A stretch of 64,000 nucleotides of DNA from an uncultured Bacteroidales bacterium (GTDB lineage: Bacteria > Bacteroidota > Bacteroidia > Bacteroidales > FEN-979). The stretch is taken from NCBI GenBank assembly GCA_903877385.1, contig CAIRDP010000022.1, forward strand, positions 55,644 to 119,643. Direction: 5' to 3'. The notes below the pieces were generated by a model. The model worked only from the letters and a program-made list of their open reading frames with translations. It was not told where the DNA came from and ran no database searches. A program made the position numbers and the translations under genes. Positions 55,908 to 64,000 of this stretch are shown piece after piece; within the stretch, counting starts at the first letter, position 1, and the number at the start of each line of letters is the position of its first letter.

Positions 55908-56417
55908 ATGAAGACAAGGATAAGCATTTTACTTGTATTGCTTGGTTTTGCCGCTCTCAGCGCCCGGGCAGCAAAGGACTACTCTAAACACAACATAGGG
56001 TATTTCTGTGATGTAGGGGTGGCTTTCGGGGGAACCTTCCCTAAAAATAATGAACCAAAAGCACTCCTTGAAGTTTTTACAACCCAGGGATACCAGTTCT
56101 CAAAAACGTTTTCAATCGGGGCCGGTGTTTCGACCTACAGTACCGAAACCATCAACATTTATTTACAGTTAAGATTCAACCTGCGTGATATCAATGAAAC
56201 CAGGACTCATTACACCTACATTTCGATCAGGGGAGGGTATTCGTGGAGCACCTGGACTGGGGATGCCTGGGGAGACGATAAAGGGCCGATTGTCGACCCC
56301 CGTTTCGGATGGTCCTTTTATACAAAAGCAGTGAATTTAAGGTGGAGTGTATTTGCCGCACCCAGCTTTTACCAGTTCCACTTTATTCCCAAGATCGGGC
56401 TGGCATTTGAATTTTAA
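55908..56417 (+). CDS. exported hypothetical protein, probable small beta-barrel
   Basis: 169 residues with signal MKTRISILLVLLGFAALSARA. The mature part has alternating aromatic/polar strands (FSIGAGVSTYSTETINIYLQLRF, YISIRGGYSWSTW) and ends FIPKIGLAFEF with terminal Phe, as in outer-membrane barrels. It starts 11 bases after the hydrolase stop, so the two are probably co-transcribed. No family recognised. Confidence 0.7.
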   Translation: MKTRISILLVLLGFAALSARAAKDYSKHNIGYFCDVGVAFGGTFPKNNEPKALLEVFTTQGYQFSKTFSIGAGVSTYSTETINIYLQLRFNLRDINETRTHYTYISIRGGYSWSTWTGDAWGDDKGPIVDPRFGWSFYTKAVNLRWSVFAAPSFYQFHFIPKIGLAFEF

Positions 56418-56465
56418 TACGGGTATCTTTTAAATGCTCTGGTTCACCGATTCTTTCAACGATGT

Positions 56466-57671
56466 TTACTTCGCAAGCGATCCCGAAGGCCTCTGGTACA
56501 CCGCCAGCCCAAATTCTGGCAGTACGGCATAGATATGCTCAAAGATGGCAGCGGTAGTGTTCTCGGCATTTTCCCAGTCGGGCGGATTGTAAAAAGCATA
56601 GATCTCGATGGGAAGGCCGGTATCACCTGCAGGAAGGTGCCTCACCATCAATGTTGAATCCTGGTTGATAAGGGGTGTGGATTTCAGGAAACTGTAAAGA
56701 TACCTGCGGAAAAGGCCGAGGTTGGTCATTCTGCCTGTTTCGGCCATGGAAACATCCCGGTAAAGCCCTTTACCCTTCAGATCGGTGATGAGCTTTTCAT
56801 CGGCGAAACGGATTGTAAAAACATCAATATCCACATTCCTTTTAAGCCTGCGGCCGCCTGCATCGCCCATGCTCCTCCAGTTCTGAAAGGAATCGGTGAT
56901 CAGCACATAAGTTGGCACGCAGCTCACCGAATTATCGAAATTGCGCACCTTTACCGTTACCAGCGAAATATCCAGCACCGTGCCGTCGGTATTGTATTTG
57001 GGCATGGTGATCCAGTCGCCTATATGCAGCATCTTATTGTTCGACAGCTGAACCCCGGCGACAAAACCTAGGAGGGAGTCCTTGAAGATCAGCATCAGCA
57101 CTGCACTCATGGCGCCCAGCCCGGCCAGAAGCGTCAGGGGGGACTCCCCTATCAGAACCGAGATCGCAACGATGCCCACAATGATGTACAGGATGATCTT
57201 CCCTATCTGCACATACCCCTTGATGGGCTTGGCCGAAGCCAATTCATAGTCCCCGTAAATTTTATATATGGCATTTAGGAAAGATACTCCCACCAGCAGG
57301 AAAATGCCGGTCTCGAGAAGCTTTAACACTACACTGAGAATGTTTATGGCATGAGGATAATCCGAGATTGTCGGGGCCAGCGACACCTGCAGTATCAACA
57401 AAGGCAGGATCAGTGCCAGGCGTGTAAAAACCTTCTGTTCATACAAATGGTCATCCCACTTGGTCTCAGATTTCTCCACCATGCTCTTCAACACCCTGTT
57501 GATGAGAAGTTTTGCTATCTGGTAAACGATTACTGAAATTATAAAAACCACGAAAAGCGAAGAGAAATCAACCACGTAATTTGCAGCTGTTTCTCCGAAT
57601 CCCCAATGCAGCAACAGGGATCTGAATCCGCCCGAGATGCCTTGAACACTGATGTTTGTCGTTAGCAACAT
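56466..57671 (-). CDS. MscS-family mechanosensitive channel
   Basis: 401 residues. Four to five membrane helices occupy the N-terminal half. The pore helix region reads LTLLAGLGAMSAVLMLIFKDSLLGFVAGVQL, and the MscS beta domain has NKMLHIGDWITMPKYNTDGTV and ISLVTVKVRNFDNSVSCVPTY. It opens under membrane tension to release solutes. The length and extra helices resemble YbdG-type members. It shares strand and close spacing with the lipid kinase and LtaS-like genes. Confidence 0.9.
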   Translation of the reverse strand: MLLTTNISVQGISGGFRSLLLHWGFGETAANYVVDFSSLFVVFIISVIVYQIAKLLINRVLKSMVEKSETKWDDHLYEQKVFTRLALILPLLILQVSLAPTISDYPHAINILSVVLKLLETGIFLLVGVSFLNAIYKIYGDYELASAKPIKGYVQIGKIILYIIVGIVAISVLIGESPLTLLAGLGAMSAVLMLIFKDSLLGFVAGVQLSNNKMLHIGDWITMPKYNTDGTVLDISLVTVKVRNFDNSVSCVPTYVLITDSFQNWRSMGDAGGRRLKRNVDIDVFTIRFADEKLITDLKGKGLYRDVSMAETGRMTNLGLFRRYLYSFLKSTPLINQDSTLMVRHLPAGDTGLPIEIYAFYNPPDWENAENTTAAIFEHIYAVLPEFGLAVYQRPSGSLAK

Positions 57672-57680
57672 AAGCTTTTT

Positions 57681-58553
57681 TTAAGGAATGATAACTTTAA
57701 GCGAAAGCGGCTGTATCTTTAAATGAACATTCTTCCCTGCAATAAAAGGGTCCCCGTCGAGATGACCGCTCTTTCCTTTCTTCCTCACAACTTCCACCTC
57801 TTTTGCCTGTATGATCTCCACGTACGAAGTATGGTCAAACCTTTTCATGAACAGCAGGGGGGCAAGAAACAATGTTTTCCAGTACGGCACCTTGCTTACA
57901 ATGCAAACATCGATAAAACCGTCGTTCAGCTTTGCATTCGGGTCAATTGAAGTATTGTTACCGAACTGGTTTGAATTAGCGAAATTGATCATCAGGGCCT
58001 TCCTTGTAATTTCCTTTCCGTCGATCAGCATGGTATACTTCCTGGGTTTGTACCGGGTATAAGCCGTTGTGGCTATACTGAAATATTTGCCGAAGCCCCT
58101 CTTCCCCGATTTCGCAAACTCCTTGGCTACTTTTGCATCAAAACCAAGCCCTGCCATGCTTACAAACAGCTTATCGTTCAGGGTAGCGGTGTCTATTTTC
58201 TCCGTTTTAAAAGTATTAAGTATGCGGATGGCTTTTGCGGGGTTCATCGGGATCTTAAGATGCCTCGACAAGCCGTTTCCCGAGCCTGTGGGGATGATGC
58301 CCATTGCAGTTTCACTGCCGATAAGGCCCTGGGCCGTTTCATTCACCGTTCCGTCACCCCCCACGGCAACCACGGCATCCAATCCCCGGCTGGCCGCATC
58401 TTTGCTGATTTCGGTTGCATCGCCGGCTTTCCCTGTATACACGATTGTATAATCGAAGGCCGCGGCATCAACATGCTTCACGATAAGGCTTTCTATCCCC
58501 TTCTGCTTTCCTATCCCTGAAATGGGATTGATAATAAAGACCACTTTTTTCAT
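57681..58553 (-). CDS. diacylglycerol/lipid kinase (YegS/DagK family)
   Basis: 290 residues: FIINPISGIGKQKG, nucleotide-binding AVGGDGTVNETAQGL, GIIPTGSGNGLSRHL and the C-terminal LDGDPF with GKNVHLKIQPLSLKVIIP. These mark the DAGK catalytic fold, which phosphorylates diacylglycerol or sphingolipid-type lipids with ATP. Bacteroidota make sphingolipids, so the lipid is open. Its start overlaps the LtaS-like gene by 4 bases, linking it to an enzyme that can release diacylglycerol; recycling of that product is a reasonable guess. Confidence 0.9.
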   Translation of the reverse strand: MKKVVFIINPISGIGKQKGIESLIVKHVDAAAFDYTIVYTGKAGDATEISKDAASRGLDAVVAVGGDGTVNETAQGLIGSETAMGIIPTGSGNGLSRHLKIPMNPAKAIRILNTFKTEKIDTATLNDKLFVSMAGLGFDAKVAKEFAKSGKRGFGKYFSIATTAYTRYKPRKYTMLIDGKEITRKALMINFANSNQFGNNTSIDPNAKLNDGFIDVCIVSKVPYWKTLFLAPLLFMKRFDHTSYVEIIQAKEVEVVRKKGKSGHLDGDPFIAGKNVHLKIQPLSLKVIIP

Positions 58554-60544
58554 TCCGCCATCAACCTGTTTTCAATCAGACGGTTATTATATTGCTGTAT
58601 AAAGGCTTTCATAAATAATTCCAGCCTTTGTTTTTCGGTTTTTTCAGAAATGAGGAGGTTGGTTTTCTGCATCGGGTCCTTCAGCAGGTTAAACAGGTGA
58701 GTACTCCTTGCCCCGTCAAACTCGAGCAGGTAATTCTCCTTCATCATCCCGTAAATACTGCTGTTGTAATGGATCGAATAATGCGGGCCCAGGCTGTCGA
58801 GCAGGTTGTTCCCGAAGGCAAGGTATTTCCCCTCATACCCGATATAGCTGAGCACGGTCGGCATAATGTCGGTTTGTTCGGCCGTAATCCGGGACATGCC
58901 CTTAAGCTCATCGCCCGGCCTGTAAAACAGCAAGGGAACTGCATACTGACCGGCATTGGTCTGGTAGTAAGGATAATACGCTTCGGAGGTATGATCGGCC
59001 GTGATCACGAACAGGGTGTTTTTATACCAGGGCATATGCTGCACGGTATGAAAGAACTCGGCAAGTGAAAGGTCGGCATACATGATGCTTTGCTGTATAG
59101 GCAGGTTGCCTGTCCTTAAAACGTTTATATATCTGGGTGGCACATAATACGGATGGTGAGACGACAAAGAAAAGAAGGCTGCACAGAACGGCTGCCCCAT
59201 GGCATTGATCTCTGCGGCTGCATACTGGAAGAATTGTTCATCCCTTATCCCCCATTTCCCGTCATAATCGGCTTCATTATGGTATTCGCGGCGACCGTAA
59301 TACTTATCAAATCCAACATAATGAGTATAGGAGTCGAAGCCCATGGTGCCGTTGGAACCTCCGTGGAAGAAAGCCGTTGAATACCCCTTGGCCTTGAGTA
59401 GCCCGCCGATGCTGGTATATTTGCCCGATGCATAGGAAGTCTGGATAAACGATTCGTACATCAGCGAGGGTATTGATGAAAGCACGGCAGGGATTCCCTG
59501 TATGGAAGTCTTCCCGTTGGCATAGGCATCGAAATAAAGGCTGTGCTGGATGAGGGAATCCATGAAGGGGGTGAAACCCTGGTAACGCCCGTTGTCAAGA
59601 TCATGGTTAAACAGGCCGATATGTTCCCTTGAAAAGCTTTCCATGATGATGATCATCACGTTCATTCTTTTGAAATTCCCCTTTTTGCCCTGGTGCAAAG
59701 GGGAATAAACCTTGTCGAGGTCTTCTTCGGTCCTGAACCAGTGTACTGTTTTCAGTTTCTCGTTATTCCAGGTCCTCAGTATGGAGAAAGGAGTGTTCAG
59801 GACCAGGGGAACATTGCGGGCTGTAGTGTAATTTGCCGCGGTAACCACGTTGATAGGCCTTAGCTGCCATCCACCCCTGATTCCGATCACGCTTAAACCG
59901 GCAAATATCAGCATCAGGAAAACATTTACGAGGTAATAGCTGAAATTCCCTCCTTTGGACTTCGGTCCTGTGTTTCCTACCCTGAACCTGGAGGCGGCAT
60001 AAACCATCAGCAGGGTATATACGATCCAGGCAAGGGGCACGTACCAGAAATCCTTCACGAACTGAGGGAGGAGCTTGTCAAAATCCCCGCCTACCTGCAA
60101 ATAAGTAAAGATATCCGCAGTGATCCTCTTTAAAGTGAAACGGAAATAAACTATATCGATGAAATTTGCCAGCAGTGCGATTATGTTGGCAAAGTAAAAG
60201 TAAATGTCGGCAATCGCCAGGTACCCTTTTTTCTCCCTGAACCTGAATGGGAGCAGGTACATCACTATGAACGGGAGATTGACCATCACGATAGCGGCAA
60301 TATCGAAGCGAATTCCGTTATAGAAAATCTTCAGTTCCTCCATCGAAGGAACCCCTGCGAAGTATTTAATATTAAATACATAAAATACGGCCCTCGAGAG
60401 AAAAAGGAACACTGTAACTGTAAGCAGCCTGAGTAAGAGTATAAGATGAATATTACCTCTATATGTGCGGAACCATTTACCGGATCCCTTGCCTGAACTG
60501 CCCTTCGATCTCGATCTTGGAGGTTTCCTGGATTTTCTTGCCAT
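58550..60544 (-). CDS. LtaS-like sulfatase-domain membrane enzyme
   Basis: 664 residues. A basic N-terminus (MARKSRKPPRSRSKGSSGKG) precedes five membrane helices (about 28-230), then an extracytoplasmic sulfatase/phosphoglycerol-transferase domain: MNVMIIIMESFSREHIG (metal Glu), YANGKTSIQGIP (nucleophile Thr), AFFHGGSNGTMGFDSY, FSLSSHHPYY and FVITADHTSE (metal Asp/His). This is the LtaS/MdoB/PetN layout, so it may move phosphoglycerol or phosphoethanolamine head groups. Gram-negative targets are unclear. It is coupled to the lipid kinase gene. Confidence 0.88.
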   Translation of the reverse strand: MARKSRKPPRSRSKGSSGKGSGKWFRTYRGNIHLILLLRLLTVTVFLFLSRAVFYVFNIKYFAGVPSMEELKIFYNGIRFDIAAIVMVNLPFIVMYLLPFRFREKKGYLAIADIYFYFANIIALLANFIDIVYFRFTLKRITADIFTYLQVGGDFDKLLPQFVKDFWYVPLAWIVYTLLMVYAASRFRVGNTGPKSKGGNFSYYLVNVFLMLIFAGLSVIGIRGGWQLRPINVVTAANYTTARNVPLVLNTPFSILRTWNNEKLKTVHWFRTEEDLDKVYSPLHQGKKGNFKRMNVMIIIMESFSREHIGLFNHDLDNGRYQGFTPFMDSLIQHSLYFDAYANGKTSIQGIPAVLSSIPSLMYESFIQTSYASGKYTSIGGLLKAKGYSTAFFHGGSNGTMGFDSYTHYVGFDKYYGRREYHNEADYDGKWGIRDEQFFQYAAAEINAMGQPFCAAFFSLSSHHPYYVPPRYINVLRTGNLPIQQSIMYADLSLAEFFHTVQHMPWYKNTLFVITADHTSEAYYPYYQTNAGQYAVPLLFYRPGDELKGMSRITAEQTDIMPTVLSYIGYEGKYLAFGNNLLDSLGPHYSIHYNSSIYGMMKENYLLEFDGARSTHLFNLLKDPMQKTNLLISEKTEKQRLELFMKAFIQQYNNRLIENRLMAE

Positions 60545-60566
60545 CTGGGGTTCTGGAATTTTGGCA

Positions 60567-60574
60567 CAAAAGTA
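60567..60574 (-). promoter_or_regulatory. -7 element of the LtaS-like gene
   Basis: Minus-strand TACTTTTG, exact TAnnTTTG, 22 bases before the start codon at 60544. Confidence 0.5.
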
Positions 60575-60588
60575 ATGCCTTTTTTTAG

Positions 60589-60596
60589 TAATTTTG
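60589..60596 (+). promoter_or_regulatory. -7 element of the citrate lyase operon
   Basis: TAATTTTG, exact TAnnTTTG, 31 bases before the ATG at 60628. It is divergent from, and 14 bases from, the -7 element of the LtaS-like gene. Confidence 0.5.
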
Positions 60597-60627
60597 ACTG
60601 TTAATATACTAACATATTCTGATTGCT

Positions 60628-61848
60628 ATGGCAGAAATTTCAACTACCGGTAATAAAGGCAAGGGAATCCGTTCCGATTGCTTCGTTACACTTGAACTTG
60701 CAGCCAAAGGGGGAATTAACCTCCAGCTTGAATCGAAGGTTGCGGTAATGTACGGAGAGTCAATAAAAAAGCAGGCCCTTGAGATCATGGCATTCTTCGG
60801 GATTGAACATGCGAACCTCAGGATCGAGGACCAGGGAGCGCTTCCTCTTGTGCTTGCAGCCCGCATAGAGGCAGCGGTAAAAAAGCTCATCAGCACCGAA
60901 AAGGAATACCTCACTCCCCTGCTTGATTGCAATAAATCGCTTACGGCCAGGGACAGGAACCGTTTTTCAAGGCTGTACCTGCCCGGCAACAGCCCGGCCC
61001 TGATGATCAATGCCGGCATCCACCACCCCGACGGCATCATCCTGGACCTGGAGGACGCCGTAGCCCCTGAAAAGAAGTATGAAGCCCGTTTCCTTGTGCG
61101 TAATGCCCTCAGGTCCATTGATTTCTACGGAGCCGAACGAATGGTGCGTATAAACCAGGGCGAACGCGGTCTTGAGGACCTGGAATACATCGTTGCCCAT
61201 AATGTAAACCTCATCCTCCTGCCTAAATGCGAAAGCGCTGGGCAGGTCCATGCCGTAAACAAAAAGATAGAGGAATTTGTACATGGTACATCGTACATGG
61301 TACATCCCATCTGGATCATGCCTATCATCGAATCAGCCCTGGGAGTGATCAATGCCTATTCCATTGCTTCGTCTGCGGATAACGTGGTGGCTCTGGCCAT
61401 AGGACTGGAGGATTACACCGCCGATCTTGGTACAAGACGCACATTGGAAGGCAAAGAGTCCTTCTTCGCCCGCAGCATGGTAGTGAATGCAGCCAGGGCT
61501 GCGGGAATACAGCCTATTGATTCAGTGTTCTCCGACATAGGTGATATGGAAGCCCTCAGGCAGAACGTCCTGAATTCGAAAGCCCTCGGGTTCGACGGCA
61601 TGGGTTGCATACATCCCAGGCAGATCAACGTGATCCATGAGGCTTTCGCTCCCTCATCCGAAGAAATTGAAAAAGCAAAAAAAATCGTCTTTGCTTTCCA
61701 TGAAGCCGAAAAGAAAGGCCTGGGCGTGGTGGCCCTTGGAAATAAAATGATTGATCCCCCTGTAGTGAAACGGGCCCTGAATACGATAAACCTGGCTGTT
61801 AAGATGAATAAACTTGCTGAAAACTGGAGGGAAAGCTATGAAATATGA
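60628..61848 (+). CDS. citrate lyase acyl-carrier (gamma) and beta subunits fused, CitD-CitE
   Basis: 406 residues. Residues about 10-92 are CitD: IRSDCFVTLELAAKGGINLQ and FFGIEHANLRIEDQGALPLVL, with Ser16 aligned to the prosthetic-group serine of Klebsiella CitD. Residues about 110-395 are CitE, a HpcH/HpaI-type lyase: RLYLPGNSPALMINAG, GIILDLEDAVAPEKK, MVRINQ, IMPIIESALGVINAY and GFDGMGCIHPRQI. CitE releases oxaloacetate from the citryl-carrier. At 61279-61306 a four-unit heptad repeat encodes VHGTSYMVH in a surface-like position. The gene overlaps citF by 11 bases. Confidence 0.9.
   Translation: MAEISTTGNKGKGIRSDCFVTLELAAKGGINLQLESKVAVMYGESIKKQALEIMAFFGIEHANLRIEDQGALPLVLAARIEAAVKKLISTEKEYLTPLLDCNKSLTARDRNRFSRLYLPGNSPALMINAGIHHPDGIILDLEDAVAPEKKYEARFLVRNALRSIDFYGAERMVRINQGERGLEDLEYIVAHNVNLILLPKCESAGQVHAVNKKIEEFVHGTSYMVHPIWIMPIIESALGVINAYSIASSADNVVALAIGLEDYTADLGTRRTLEGKESFFARSMVVNAARAAGIQPIDSVFSDIGDMEALRQNVLNSKALGFDGMGCIHPRQINVIHEAFAPSSEEIEKAKKIVFAFHEAEKKGLGVVALGNKMIDPPVVKRALNTINLAVKMNKLAENWRESYEI
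61279..61306 (+). repeat. heptanucleotide tandem repeat inside citDE, 4 units
   Basis: GTACATG GTACATC GTACATG GTACATC, uninterrupted and currently in frame as VHGTSYMVH. Same family as the intergenic arrays. Confidence 0.9.
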
Positions 61849-63397
61849 CAAACTGGTAACCAATGCCTTAGGCCGTACAGTCCCGACCATTATCAACGGG
61901 AAGCCCGCTGTTCCCTATATGGGAGTAGGCAAATACAGGCCCACGGGATTCAAGGCATCAACAAAGATCGCATCCTGCGCCGATTACCCTGAGGACGGCA
62001 ACAAGGTGGTTTCTTCGCTGAAAGAAGCCCTGGTTAAAGCAGGCCTGAAAGACGGCATGTGCATTTCGACCCATCATCATTTCCGCAACGGCGACCTGGT
62101 TGCCGTGCCGGTGTTCGACATCGCCCATGAACTTGGCGTAAAAGACCTGATGTGGCTGCCTTCCGCTTCCTTCCCCTGCCATGAAGTCCTTACCAAATAC
62201 CTGGAGGACGGTACGATTGATCACCTCGAGGGCAGCATGAACGGGGCTTTGGGAAAGTTTACATCCGAAGGCAAAATGAAAGGACTCGGCATACTGCGCT
62301 CCCACGGAGGCCGCTACCAGAGCGTGCAGGACGGCGAAGTGCACATCGATATCGCGGTGATAGCCGCTCCCACTGCCGACCCCTTTGGAAACATGAACGG
62401 CGTGAACGGGCAAACTGCCTGCGGCCCGCTTGGCTTTGCCCTGGCCGATGCACAGTACGCCGAAAAAGTCATCGTTGTCACCGACAACCTCGTTCCCTTC
62501 CCCTGCATTCCCTGGCAGATCAACGGGAATTATGTGGATTACGTGGTGGTGATGGACAAGATAGGCATTGCCGAGAAGATCGTGAGCGGCACCACAGAGA
62601 TCACCAAGAGCCCCGACCGCCTGCTGCTGGCCGAATGGAGCGCGCAGTTCTGCGATGAGGCAGGGCTGATCTACGATGGTTTTTCCTTCCAGGCCGGTGC
62701 CGGTGGCACAGCCTTATCCATAGGGATTTATTTTTCGGATATCCTGCGTTCCCGTGGATGGAAAGCCCGTTTCGCAAGGGGAGGTTCAAATAAATACCTG
62801 GTGAAAATGCTGGAGGAAGGGCTTGTTGAATACATCCTCGACGGCCAGACGTTTGACCTCGACGGGGTGCGCTCTATGCGCGACAACCCCCACCATGTGA
62901 TGACCACCCCGTTTACAAGCTACAACTACCATGGCAAAGGGAATTTCTCTTCGCTGGTCGACATCGTGATTCTTGGAGCCACCGAAGTGGATGTGAACTT
63001 CAATGCCAATGTAGTCACACATTCCGACGGTTACCTTTTGCACGGCATAGGCGGCTGGATGAACACCCTGTTCGGGAAGACCGTAATACTGCCCGTTCCC
63101 CTGTTTCGCGACCGAAACCCCGTGATCCGCGACCGGGTTACCACCCTTTGCGGGCCGGGTGAACTTATCGATGTTATCGTGACCGAGCGCGGCATCGCCA
63201 TCAACCCCCTGCGTACCGATCTCATCGAAAAGATGAAGAATACCAGCCTTCCGATCAGGACAATACAGGAACTCAAGGAAGAAGCCGAAAGGATCTGCGG
63301 GGTCCCCGAAAAACCAAAGTTTACCGACGAGATCGTAGCAGTTGTGAAGTGGGTCGACGGCACGGTGATCGACAGCGTGTATAAGATCGCAAGATAA
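61838..63397 (+). CDS. citF: citrate lyase alpha subunit (citrate CoA-transferase)
   Basis: 519 residues, full length for CitF: TGFKASTKIASCADYPEDGNKV near the N-terminus, CISTHHHFRNGDLVAVPVFD, RSHGGRYQSVQDGE and FSFQAGAGGTALSIGIYFSD in the second half. It exchanges acetyl for citryl on the CitD thiol; together with CitE it cleaves citrate to acetate and oxaloacetate for anaerobic citrate use. GGAGG at 61826-61830 supports the ATG at 61838 over the upstream frame start at 61814. citC, citX and citG, needed to load the prosthetic group, are not in the window. A heptad repeat starts at the last base of the stop codon. Confidence 0.95.
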   Translation: MKYDKLVTNALGRTVPTIINGKPAVPYMGVGKYRPTGFKASTKIASCADYPEDGNKVVSSLKEALVKAGLKDGMCISTHHHFRNGDLVAVPVFDIAHELGVKDLMWLPSASFPCHEVLTKYLEDGTIDHLEGSMNGALGKFTSEGKMKGLGILRSHGGRYQSVQDGEVHIDIAVIAAPTADPFGNMNGVNGQTACGPLGFALADAQYAEKVIVVTDNLVPFPCIPWQINGNYVDYVVVMDKIGIAEKIVSGTTEITKSPDRLLLAEWSAQFCDEAGLIYDGFSFQAGAGGTALSIGIYFSDILRSRGWKARFARGGSNKYLVKMLEEGLVEYILDGQTFDLDGVRSMRDNPHHVMTTPFTSYNYHGKGNFSSLVDIVILGATEVDVNFNANVVTHSDGYLLHGIGGWMNTLFGKTVILPVPLFRDRNPVIRDRVTTLCGPGELIDVIVTERGIAINPLRTDLIEKMKNTSLPIRTIQELKEEAERICGVPEKPKFTDEIVAVVKWVDGTVIDSVYKIAR

Positions 63398-63438
63398 TGT
63401 ACCATGTACAATGTACCATGTGCAATGTACCATGTACA
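63397..63438 (+). repeat. heptanucleotide tandem repeat, 6 units
   Basis: ATGTACC, ATGTACA, ATGTACC, ATGTGCA, ATGTACC, ATGTACA: alternating units with one base change, between convergent citF and the four-helix-bundle gene. It begins at the last base of the citF stop codon. Confidence 0.9.
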
Positions 63439-63469
63439 AATATCAGGTGAGTTTTTGATTATCGTTCAA

Positions 63470-63817
63470 TCATTTCTTTGTTGTTTTGATTGCAGCCACG
63501 AAGATTGAAATTAATTCGTGAGCCTCACTTTTTATCTGTTTAAGATCTTCGCTGCTTTTCAACCCGGATTCTTCCAGCAATTCCAGCCAGTATGTGGTCT
63601 CATCTGCTTCCTCTTCAACAATTTTCAGTTTGTTAATAAAATCCCTGGCTGATTTTGAGCAACAGGCAGCGCGATAATTTGCACCCACCGATGTTCCGGA
63701 CCGCAACAATTGATTACCAATAATTCTCCCTATTCTGTTTTCAGAAAGCATTTCCACCAGTTTTATAATAGCAATCGCAAATGCCTTTGTTCTGGCGATC
63801 TGATCAACTCTTTCCAT
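63470..63817 (-). CDS. four-helix-bundle protein (S23/IVS-type)
   Basis: 115 residues: AFAIAIIKLVEMLSENRIGR, NQLLRSGTSVGANYRAACC and DFINKLKIVEEEADETTYWLELL match the four helix bundle family (TIGR02436 type) first seen as products of intervening sequences in 23S rRNA. There is no rRNA nearby, so it is a free-standing member, as often in Bacteroidota; these have been proposed to act in retroelement or other mobile contexts. Function unknown. Confidence 0.87.
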   Translation of the reverse strand: MERVDQIARTKAFAIAIIKLVEMLSENRIGRIIGNQLLRSGTSVGANYRAACCSKSARDFINKLKIVEEEADETTYWLELLEESGLKSSEDLKQIKSEAHELISIFVAAIKTTKK

Positions 63818-64000
63818 TCTTTTTTCATTAATCCGCCTCTCCCTGAAAAGTGATATGCTTTTAATTCTACTTTGGTAGATTGAGAAGATGAAAAATGAGG
63901 TTGAGATAATTTTTTATCTATCTGTAAATCAATTTGTTAATGTTAATATCTTGTTTATAAAAACTCTAAATAAATGAAGTTAAGGTCCTGATAATCATTA
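63818..64000. other. AT-rich end of window, no gene seen
   Basis: 183 bases of AT-rich sequence upstream of the four-helix-bundle gene. A TCTAC-4-GTAGA small inverted repeat sits at 63867-63880. Nothing else supported. Confidence 0.4.

Noticed and set aside
63397..63438. Possible CRISPR-like array because of regular repeats
   Set aside because: Units are 7 bases without unique spacers; no cas genes. It is a heptamer tandem repeat.
63470..63817. Four-helix-bundle gene considered as an intervening sequence of 23S rRNA
   Set aside because: No rRNA sequence is present on either side.

Overview
The window looks like chromosome of a member of the Bacteroidota, most likely Bacteroidales-like and known only from a draft or metagenome. 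Three things support this. (1) Rho carries a long low-complexity N-terminal insertion. (2) Families common in this phylum are present (DUF4293, DUF4403, DUF3667, ORF6N, AcrB-TolC fusions, porin-like small barrels). (3) Many genes are preceded by the phylum's -7 element TAnnTTTG, sometimes with a TTG about 19-21 bases upstream. Base composition is moderate, with an AT-rich patch at 23.5-24.3 kb. I saw no tRNA, rRNA or CRISPR array.

Layout. 0-12 kb: housekeeping genes (3' part of mpl, rho, DUF4293, a phosphodiesterase, rmuC, rlmB, a GT-C-like membrane protein, an orphan ftsE), small lipoprotein and membrane genes, a methyltransferase, a Rossmann-fold protein and a decayed gene. 12-18 kb: argF, an iron alcohol dehydrogenase, an aldo/keto reductase, a VOC protein and a YyaL-type thioredoxin-domain protein. 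18-26 kb: accessory stretch with a nucleotidyltransferase pair, a SWIM protein, a broken HigBA pair, DUF4403, an HsdR stump, an ORF6N gene surrounded by copies of one palindrome, and a frameshifted DUF3667 gene. 26-28 kb: a hypothetical protein and a PAP2 phosphatase.

28-44 kb is the most interesting part, a molybdenum region. It holds modABC with a ModE-box-like palindrome at the start of modA, xdhC, a two-gene aldehyde dehydrogenase operon, a ModE-type regulator, and a tight seven-gene cassette. The cassette encodes a C-GCAxxG-C-C protein, a one-chain FAD-less molybdenum hydroxylase, a flavin/FeS protein with HdrB-like CCG domains, a zinc-ribbon mini-protein, a radical SAM protein, a methyltransferase and a PaaK-like adenylate-forming ligase. 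From memory this matches a cassette typified by Desulfovibrio vulgaris DVU_1551-1559, whose substrate and purpose are not established. 44-60 kb: an exported metallophosphoesterase, an MBL hydrolase, an MFS exporter, a TetR-controlled efflux system whose RND pump is fused to its TolC channel, exported proteins, MscS, a lipid kinase and an LtaS-like enzyme. 60-64 kb: citrate lyase as a CitD-CitE fusion plus CitF, then a four-helix-bundle protein.

Two dispersed repeat families run through the window. One is a set of tandem arrays with a strict 7-base period (GTAC-containing or GAACCGT-like), mostly between genes but twice inside coding sequence. The other is an 18-base motif, CTCCCTCATCCGCAGTCA, found repeatedly just 3' of stop codons and in the same orientation as the gene it follows.
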